64,000 bases of DNA from Erodium maritimum (Eukaryota; Streptophyta; Magnoliopsida; Geraniales; Geraniaceae), in the NCBI GenBank assembly GCA_963921825.1, contig OY997588.1, forward strand, positions 14,026,001 through 14,090,000. Reading direction: 5' to 3'. This document shows, in pieces, positions 56,415 to 64,000 of the stretch. Position 1 is the stretch's first letter, and each line of letters opens with the position of its first letter. A model generated the notes under the pieces. That model was not told the DNA's origin and did no database searches. It saw only the letters and a list, made by a program, of their open reading frames with translations. Made by a program: the position numbers and the translations under genes.

Positions 56415-57989
56415 GTATTCGTTTCATTCTGATTCATTATTTAGTGAATCATAATCGTAAACAGTGGTTTACGATTCACAAGCGTGAATTAAAATTGTGC
56501 GACTCTTGAGCCGTTGTCGACCAATCAGATGTGCCACGGGGTAGCTAGGGTGGCACAAAAGAGCTGTTGTCTATGTCAACAACTCTAAACGGTTATTTTT
56601 AAAAATTAAAACCAATACTTTTTTATAAAAAAATTACCACCTATGAATACCCCTAATCTCATTCATCAATCCAGCAACTATTTCTCTTTATCTCAAATAT
56701 TTATGTCTAAAATTTCACTTCCCGCAAAGTTTGCTTCCGATCTGTTTTTCGTTCAAGTTATGGATGATTCATTCGTGAAATGGAGGCTCAAATCCGAGGA
56801 AGGGTGGAGTATGAACGAGAAAGAATGTAGCCGCAGTTTGACGCAATGAGGCGAAAGATCGAAATCGTGGAACCTTCCCGAAGACTGATTAACAGCCATC
56901 GTGCCGAAGGCCATGAACGACTAATGCAGGATTATTTTGTCGAAAAACCCACCTATGGTCCTGAAATGTTTAGGCCTCGATACCGTATGAGCTGACCACT
57001 TTTTATTCGGGTGATGGAAAAGGTAGTAGAGCATGACGATTACTTCATTCAAAAGTCGGACGCTTTCGGAGGCATGGGGTTATCAACGCACCAAAAATGC
57101 ACCATTGCGATAAAAATGCTAGTGTACGGGTGCTCGGCCGTTTCGTGAACGAATCCCTACGACTTGGGGTAAGTATCATACTAAAATGTGTATGACAGTT
57201 ATGCAAGGTCATTCACTACTGCAGAAATCCACTTGGGTGACGGATAAAATGGATCCGTCACCTAAGTTTTCGCACTCTAGCCACGGATACAGCAATCCGT
57301 CAGCCAAGTGGAACAACTTAGGTCACGGATCCTGTATCCGTCAGCCAAGTGACAAACCTGGCCGACGCATACCTGGATCCGTCACCGAAGTGGGATAAGG
57401 TAACTACTATCCGTCAGTCAAGTGAGAAAACTTTAGCCACACATGCTGGATCCGTCACCTAAGTGAGAAAACTTTAGCCACGCATGCTCTATCCGTCACC
57501 CAAGTGAGAAAACTTTAACCACGCATGCTCTATCCGTCACCCAAGTGGGTTGACTATTTTACAAAAAAAATTGACCACAATATTCAAGATGAATTAACCG
57601 TTCGATGATAGTTTTTTTTATATACGTATACTAGTTTGGATAGTACATACGAGATGAGCGGTCTTGATTATATAATATGCGAGAGACCGACACATATTGA
57701 TTGAAATCGTCAATTCCACTATGTGCATGAACATATTTAGCCTTACGGTAGTATAACGTATGACTTTGTCTCGTTCATTTTTTGTATGTGATATGTATGA
57801 GTGCTATACGATCTTATGTTGTATATGAGGCATGTTAAGTACTTATATCGTTCAATTATCAATACTACGATAGTCGGGAAAAATGACGGGTTTTGGGGTT
57901 TTGGTCAATGTAAGTCAACTTCTGCTGGCCGACGGATGCATATATCCATCGGCCAGCTTTTTCATCGACGGATGCATATATCCATCTTT

Positions 57990-58026
<37 letters not shown>

Positions 58027-58247
58027 TTTCTACTATTTTAATTTTATCTTTGAACTTGGGCATCAAATTGAAACCCGACATTGAGCGACCGGTGTCAATA
58101 ATTCACAAGTTTATAATCATTAAATTGATATTGTTGTCAAAAAAGTTATATAATGTATTTGATCACAAAAAAAAACAATATTTTGTACTTCGAGTCGAGA
58201 AAACGATCAAGAAAATTTGTGTTATCCTTGTCTTAGTATTATATAAA

Positions 58248-58639
58248 GGGTAAATTACCTACCCCTAACTTTTTTTAACTGATACCTATCCCGATGTGTA
58301 GTTATATGACAAATAGCCCATTTTTCTGTTAACTTTTTTTCTAAAATGACGAAAATACCCTCAACCACACTTCAATAATTGTTTTTAAAAATTTATTTAA
58401 AAAATCACTTTTCTTATATATACATATATATATATACACTAAATCACTTCATTTTTATTTATAAAAAAAATATTTTAAAAATCACTAAGGGCGTTTTCGT
58501 CATTTTAGAAAAAAGTTAACAGAGAAAAAGGGTCTATTTGTCATATAACTAAACATCTGGGTAGGTATCAGTTAAAAAAAATTAGGGATAGGTATCAGAT
58601 AAACGGTGTAAGTTAAGGGTAGATATTTGTAATTTACCC
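58248..58639. mobile_element. MITE inside the CACTA element
   Basis: 392 bp with a perfect 9-bp duplication TTATATAAA (58239-58247 and 58640-58648). Long inverted ends (GGGTAAATTACCTACCC and its inverted partner, extending over about 130 bp) indicate a Mutator-type MITE. It is the same family as 60682-61077. Confidence 0.9.
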
Positions 58640-58778
58640 TTATATAAATATAAACAATGTAGCGGACATGATAAAATTAACTTGCTATAAATAGTTAATT
58701 GACAATAGGTACTAGGTACGTTGATAACAAAAGCTATTTAATTTAATTATATAAAGCTATTTAATTTAAGAAAAACTT

Positions 58779-58783
58779 AAATA

Positions 58784-58826
<43 letters not shown>
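58779..58826. repeat. (TA)n microsatellite
   Basis: A run of about 22 TA dinucleotides immediately upstream of the SINE-like unit. A shorter TA run lies at about 57992-58022. Confidence 0.95.
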
Positions 58827-58827
<1 letters not shown>

Positions 58828-58847
58828 TAAACATACATATAACACAA

Positions 58848-58960
58848 AACTCCCTAGTTGAGTTGGTAAAAGGCACAGCCTTTGGTGCTCTAAGGTCAGA
58901 GGTTCGAACCTCATGGCGCGTGGTGGGTCGGGCAGTTTTGGTTAGATAGAATTTTTTAAC
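58848..58960 (+). mobile_element. tRNA-derived SINE-like unit
   Basis: An A-box-like TAGTTGAGTTGGTAAAAGG (from 58856) and a perfect B box GGTTCGAACC (58901-58910) occur with tRNA-like spacing. A GCGTGGTGGGTCGGGCAG body and a T-rich end follow. It does not fold as a full tRNA gene, so I call it a SINE head. It lies within the CACTA element. Confidence 0.6.
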
Positions 58961-59640
58961 TTAATCTATCATTGCACTTGGGTGACTGATACACTTGGCT
59001 GACGGATTGGATCCGTGGCTAGAGTGAAAACCTTGGGTGACGGATACACTTGGCTGATGGATTGGATCTGTGGCTAAAGTGAAAACCTTGGGTGACGGAT
59101 ACACTTGGCTGACGGATTGGATCCGTCACCTAAGTTTTTACCCTATCGACGGATTAGCCGACGGATCTTGGCCGACGGATGCATCTGTCACCTAAGAACT
59201 TGGGTGACGGATACGTCCTCTTAGGTGACGGATCCAATCCGTCACCCAAGTACTTATTTGCAGTAGTGATTGTTGAGGTTTTTATGGACGAGTATGAGCG
59301 AGCACCAAATGCGAAGGAGTTTACTCGATTACTGCAATCAAGGTACATGCAAGGGTTCCTCGACATGATTGATAGTCTTGACTGCATGCATTGACAGTGG
59401 ATGAATTTCCCAATCGCGTCGCAAGGAGCCTTTGGTCAGGGAGATCAACACGGGTGTCTAACCGCAATGCTGAAAGTTGTAGCGTTCCATGATTTGTGTA
59501 TTTGACATGCGTTTTTCAAAAAATTTGGATTGAACAATGACATCAACATGCTAAACACCGGACACTTATTCAAAGACGTTCTTGTTAGCCGTGACTATGC
59601 CGTGGAGTATGAGATCAACAAGACTTGATATGACCGACCT

Positions 59641-60344
59641 TCTTTATGTTGGCAACATCCTTCGTCTCCGTCTTGTAGTTTCTTCTTCTCATTCTAATAG
59701 GTTTAAATTGTCATGTATTGAATGCATAATGTTGTGAAAGTTAAGAACCGTTGGGACACATAATTTCCCCTTAGATAATTTGAATCCAAAAAGACTCGTA
59801 CTAAAATTGCGGCGAACTTCAAAGTCAGGCTGCACGTATATGAGCTTCACAGTCCTCCATGAAACCCACACATTCTACCGTTGCTCGCTCGGGGTCAACT
59901 TTCATACTATTATCTTCATCCTCTGGACCGGAGAAAGTCAATGCTTCTGTTTTCTTCTATCACCTGTGTCATGCTGGCTCGTCTTGCCCCCACTTGACGG
60001 CCCTATCAACCCTAGTGTCCAAGAGGAGACAGAGCACATAACTTGAAAAGGATTCGGACAATTTGTTAAAAGTTTGTCTGATAATTATTTTTTTTGGGAG
60101 TATTTATAATGGATAGAGATAGACATGTGGTGAGTAGGATTGAAAACTGACATATGAACTAAAAGCAAAATATAATTGAAGCCACTCAATGATTACATCA
60201 GAGAACATAACTTTGAATCAATGGACAAAGAAAACCCATTATAACTGAGTTTTAAAGAACACACCATTTTTATTTCCTTAGGATACAAACTGGCATATAA
60301 ATTATATGAATTCACCAAATGAAAATTATAGAATACATAATGTT
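59641..60344. other. Intergenic DNA downstream of the second lipase
   Basis: Open frames of 60-90 codons on both strands (59689-60046) have no domain I recognise. Nothing else can be supported. Confidence 0.4.
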
Positions 60345-62651
60345 TTAAGCATGACGGTCTTTCGGTAAAAGAAATATGTTGGGTGATGTTAATCGAGTAG
60401 CGTTAACATAATCTTGTGTAGAATGTGCCGATACTCCTGGTACCACTAGTCCTATCACCCTGAATATCCTCAAAAACCACCCTTCTTTATAATCCGGACC
60501 TTTCGTAAATCTAATCGTGAAGCTTCTGATTAACTCCCAACACGAGTTCAGTATTTTGGGAATCACATAGAGTACCGAGAAATAATTCTTATTCGGTTCC
60601 TCTTCAACAATCTATATAAACACAAAGAAAGTAAAAAAAAATGTTAAAAAAACAGAGAAGGATAGTGTAATTGTTTCTTTTGGTGTAAATTACAAATACA
60701 TATTTCAAACTTGTAGCGTTTAACTGATATTTACCTTAAAGTTTTTTTTTAACTGATACCTACTCTAATGTTTAGTTATATAATAAATAGCCAAGCCGCC
60801 AGCTAAAATGATGAAAATACCCTCGACTACACTTCAATAATTATCAAAAAAAATATTTAAAAAATAACTTTTGTTATATATATTTACTTATTAAATCACT
60901 TCAGTTTTATTAATAACAAAATATTAAAAAAAATTATTGAGGGTATTTTCGTCATTTTAACTAATAGCTTGGACTATTTGTTATATAGCTAAACATCAGA
61001 ATATGTATTAGTTAAAAAACTTTAGAATAGAAATCAGTTAAACGTAATAAATTTAGGTAGGTATTTGTAACTTATCCTTTCTTTTGAATAATAATAGATA
61101 TAAAAATCATTACCTTTCCCACATAGGAGCTGTTATGGTAGATGCAAGTCCCGAAGTGCTTGAACATAAGGGCCGAATCATCCATGGGCAACCTAGGCAC
61201 CATGTCATTGCAATAAACATACCTTAAATATTTAACCTTAAACTCTTTCAACTTGTTCTCCATAAACTGTCCGAACTTATCGTCCCCAACCCTAGGCTGC
61301 CCGAAAGTGTACACTCCCTCCATCCTCTCCAACAACTCTTTCTCCTTATGAATGATCAAGATCGCCGGGAACAGAATCGCCAGCGCGCCGCCCAAGCTGT
61401 GTCCGGTGACCAGAAACCTAGCTCTCTTGTTTTCCTTCAAAAGCTGCTTCAGCTGATCCCTAATGGCGTAGTAAGCCGGTGGTACTGGTGGGTGTGTTTC
61501 GTCGTCTACAAGTGAGTACTTCAGGGGCCAACAATCTGTGGTGTTGTTTTTCTGTAATCCTAGAGCTTTCATGAACCCTCCATGGAGCTTCCCAACACCA
61601 CTGATTTCGTACCAAGAAATGTCGAAGTCAGTAGCCCAATCTTCTGCGTCGAATGGTGATGTCCCTCTGAAGGCCACGACGATTGTATCTTCTTCTGCTC
61701 GTTTTTCGTAAAACATCGAGGCCTGTGTTGTCGCCTTTTTTCTATAAGCTGCAAAAAGAATCCGTCTTCCCAAAATAAGTGTCTACTTTCTGTCACGCAA
61801 CGAGTTGATTACTTAATGTTTACATGGAAATATAAATACCGTTCCAAAAGTCGAAAGATGCCAAGAAATGCATCTTCCATCGATCCTCGACGATGGCTTG
61901 AACGTAGGCAGGATTCTCGTAGGAAAGCTTGGAAGCCATCATGGAGAGTGCAGGATAGTACCGGATATCTTCTGGTTTTATGTGACTATCCAAGTCCCAA
62001 CGTGTGTCTTGGTGTCCAATGTAGGATAAAAATGTTGCCGATTCTCTCTCCGACCTCAACACCCTACCTATATTATATATTCACCCAATTTGTTGACTTC
62101 ATTAATAATTTATCAAAGTAAAACAAATGAATGCAAATCATGTAACTTGTTTTTGTTGGTCAAGTATGGGATAGAGTATAAAAAGCTTCTTCTCAATATA
62201 GTAGTATACATTTCACCTACTATGTTTTTTCTTTTAATAAATTAAACTCTAGTTGGGTTCCACTATTAGGATGAAGTTTGAGTTTATAGTATACATTTTA
62301 GAAAATTATAGAGCAATTAATATGTAGTAATTAAGTATAGAAAGCACCTCTAAGGGAATTGAGGAGAAGACGAGCAAAGCTTTGGTTGGTATCAAGAAGG
62401 TTGAGCCAAGTCTCGAATCCGGAGCCAAGGGAAGCCAAGGGCTTAGCGGAGAACAAGAGGCACTTCTGAACCAAGATGGACAGAAATATGAGCCACCGGC
62501 GGCCGAAACTCTCGTCGTTCTTGCCCGGAGCGTCCACGAATTTTCTCTTGTTTATGTCTCTGTGAAACAATATGTGGAGGAGATCTGTAAACCCTACCTC
62601 GTCTGCATTAAGCAGCATGTAGTTGCTCGAGAACTCCTTGTCGCACTCCAT
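60345..62651 (-). CDS. OBL1-like: Triacylglycerol lipase, OBL1-like, class 3 (second intact copy)
   Basis: Four exons at 62651-62348, 62067-61840, 61748-61114 and 60611-60345, 1434 nt in total, 477 aa. Exons 1, 2 and 4 have exactly the same lengths as in the gene at 52778 (304, 228, 267), and exon 3 is 9 nt longer. Three extra residues lie in the loop after LGLQK. VAFRGT, GHSLGG (nucleophile Ser295), FGQPRVGD and VPGVSAH are all intact, so it should be active. The hydrophobic N-terminal stretch ([15 protein letters not shown]) is kept. By family it acts on triacylglycerol at oil bodies. Intron 3 contains a 396-bp MITE. This copy is more diverged from the other two, which share their upstream region. 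Confidence 0.93.
60682..61077. mobile_element. MITE in lipase intron 3
   Basis: About 396 bp, flanked by TTTCTTTT on both sides (60674-60681 and 61078-61085). Inverted ends read GTAAATTACAAATAC and, in reverse, a matching copy. The interior carries ACTGATACCTA and AAAATACCCTC blocks in common with 58248-58639. Same family, different insertion. It ends about 35 bp from the exon 3 donor. Confidence 0.85.
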
Positions 62652-62730
62652 TTTAAGATTAAATAGTAACTAAGGCTTAGTTGATCTTCTCAATTACTCG
62701 TGGCTTACCAAGAGATTGTAGAGAAAGGTT

Positions 62731-62741
62731 CCTATTTATAG
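62731..62741 (-). promoter_or_regulatory. TATA box of the lipase gene at 60345-62651
   Basis: CTATAAATAGG on the minus strand, about 85 bp upstream of the ATG at 62651. A good match to the plant consensus. Confidence 0.7.
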
Positions 62742-63595
62742 GCAAGAAAGGTACATGGGGGGATCAAGGCGGCTGCTTTAGTTAAAACATAAAAGTTCTA
62801 TAAAAAGAAAACGAAGAAAATGAGGTGGGTCATGTTATATGGAGGCTGGATTATAACAATTTGTGCTTCTTTATTTCATGTGAATTAGTTGACATTGACT
62901 TGTTCAGAACCATATACCACATATCTAATTCTACTTACCATATTTATTTGGGCAAGTGGGAGCACACTATTCATTTTGATATCAATAGTGATTTGGTATA
63001 GGAACGTTTGTCGCGGACTAGATAAATTAATCAAAATGGTAGCTTTCAACTTATTTTGAGTGTGTATTTCATGTTAATTTATGTTGTATTATTTATATTA
63101 GGTAGGGGCACTGCATAATGTGCGGTGTTTGGTGTGATGACTAATATGTTACATTTAGTTGAAAAAATCAACAGTAATATAGTGATGAAAAGTCTCAGAA
63201 ACTCATTGATCGTCATAATTATAAGAATGGATCATCTTTCAACGAATTCAAAACACGATACTAATTAAATTCAAAAGAATCGCAAGTAGAAATACAGTCA
63301 GAAAAATATTTATGAAAATAAATCTTTTATTAAAATCACATGTTGAGACAAGAATCAATCTATCATAATATTTATAGCTTACAATAAAATACTAATTTTA
63401 CACATTGCTTACTGCGTGCAAAACAAATACATCATCTTCTCTCATAGTTCTTGGTGAGAGAGGATGATACATACATCAAATTGCAACGAGATTCATGCAC
63501 ACATTGCATACAGACACATGGCTTTTTTCTCGCGGTGAAAATTTTGAAAATAAAGCGAAATTTTCCACCATTTGATCGTGTTGTAACACGTGTTG
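62742..63595. other. Upstream and intergenic DNA
   Basis: The near part should hold the promoter of the lipase gene. Further right I see no gene or element. Confidence 0.45.
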
Positions 63596-63835
63596 ATTAC
63601 GCCTATAATGTACGAAGGTAACAGTACCCGTGTATGTAAGCTACCAGCACCAGTGTGTGTAAGGTACTGGTACCATATCATGTAATGTAACAACATTTTT
63701 TGTATGTAAGGTACCAGCACTTTGCATGTTGGTACCAAAACTTGTGTATGTAAGGTACTAACACTTTACATGTTGGTACCAGCGCTTGAGTATGTAAGGT
63801 ACTAGCACTTGTGTATATAGTAGCGGTCAACATGC
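63596..63835. repeat. Degenerate minisatellite (GTATGTAAGGTACYAGCACTT type)
   Basis: About seven imperfect units of 25-50 bp built from GTGTATGTAAGGTACTAGCA and CATGTTGGTACCA motifs. It is non-coding, and the rest to 64000 shows nothing. Confidence 0.85.
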
Positions 63836-64000
63836 GGCAAAATGGACTCGAATCAGCATCTTGCGTGCTCTAATGACATCAGCGCGCGACACTTATGGCT
63901 AATGTGTGTTCTCGGTTTGTACAATAAGGATGCGTTCTTATTTGATACCAAAAATCAACAGAGGAATTTAAAGAGTGGGTCACTGACGGGTGATTTTGTT

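Larger units (their letters stand above)
57214..59268. mobile_element. CACTA (En/Spm) element, non-autonomous
   Basis: It starts CACTACTGCAGAAATCC and ends with GCAGTAGTG, the inverted CACTACTGC terminus. The 3-bp duplication ATT lies at 57211-57213 and 59269-59271. Both subterminal regions are crowded with short repeats of the type CTTGGGTGACGGAT and GATCCGTCACCTAAG in both orientations, as expected for transposase binding. No transposase ORF is present in its 2055 bp. It carries a MITE (58248-58639), a SINE-like unit (58848-58960) and AT dinucleotide runs. Confidence 0.95.
56640..59640 (+). pseudogene. Harbinger transposase remnant split by a CACTA element
   Basis: Part 1 (56850-57180) reads, with two stops, INSHRAEGHERLMQDYF, then FRPRYRM, PLFIRVM and LSTHQKCTIAIKMLVYG. 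Part 2 (59272-59640) reads VEVFMDEYERAP, GFLDMIDSLDCMH, QWMNFP, HAFF and NNDINMLN. Together they are the N-terminal and DDE core of a PIF/Harbinger (Plant_tran) transposase in correct order. The CACTA insertion at 57214 separates them, with its ATT duplication. Several stops show the gene was dead or died later. The C-terminal end (RK-D-ER-FGVLQ onward) is missing. Confidence 0.9.

Noticed and set aside
58848-58925. tRNA gene
   Set aside because: A and B boxes are present but the arms do not pair into a cloverleaf; better explained as a SINE head.

Overview
This is a repeat-rich stretch of nuclear DNA from a flowering plant, most likely a eudicot. The evidence is spliced genes with GT/AG introns and TATA boxes, a chloroplast-type zeaxanthin epoxidase gene, and a dense mix of plant mobile elements (Ty3-type LTR retrotransposons with an initiator-Met primer site, LINE-like elements with a DUF4283 ORF1, PIF/Harbinger, CACTA, Mutator-like MITEs and tRNA-derived SINEs). 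I could not narrow the species. All coordinates, splice sites and duplications were read by eye.

Host genes. At 7840-9039 (+) is an intronless gene for a conserved plant protein of unknown function with a possible SMI1/KNR4-like region. Converging on it is a complete 15-exon zeaxanthin epoxidase gene (ZEP, 10411-15391, minus, 663 codons). At the right end lie three copies of an OBL1-like class-3 triacylglycerol lipase gene, all minus and all with the same 4-exon plan. Two are intact (52778-55507, 474 aa; 60345-62651, 477 aa). The third (42598-49453) is a wrecked pseudogene whose first intron has swollen to about 5.9 kb.

Mobile DNA. One LTR retrotransposon family dominates. It has an 11.2-kb element at 16835-28061 with only a decayed gag, and three solo LTRs (30443-33152, 38580-41119 in reverse, 43819-46794). 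All four are flanked by 5-bp target duplications, one of them with a single mismatch. They sit inside older elements: two interrupt PIF/Harbinger remnants, one interrupts a LINE-like element (37259-42363), and one interrupts a short LINE that itself lies in the lipase pseudogene intron. A third Harbinger remnant (56640-59640) is split by a CACTA element (57214-59268), which in turn carries a MITE and a SINE. Further Mutator-like elements lie at 50896-52666 (a Pack-MULE-like element with a captured berberine-bridge-enzyme-like fragment), 53146-53467 and 60682-61077, the last two in lipase introns.

Layout. 1-7400: satellite and decayed LINE ORF1 pieces. 7.4-15.6 kb: gene island (unknown protein plus ZEP). 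15.9-42.4 kb: nested retrotransposons, solo LTRs and LINEs without an intact host gene. 42.6-62.8 kb: lipase cluster with inserted elements. 62.8-64 kb: intergenic with a minisatellite. The ZEP product acts in the xanthophyll cycle and abscisic acid supply. The lipases probably act on stored oil. Nothing suggests that the two act together beyond proximity.
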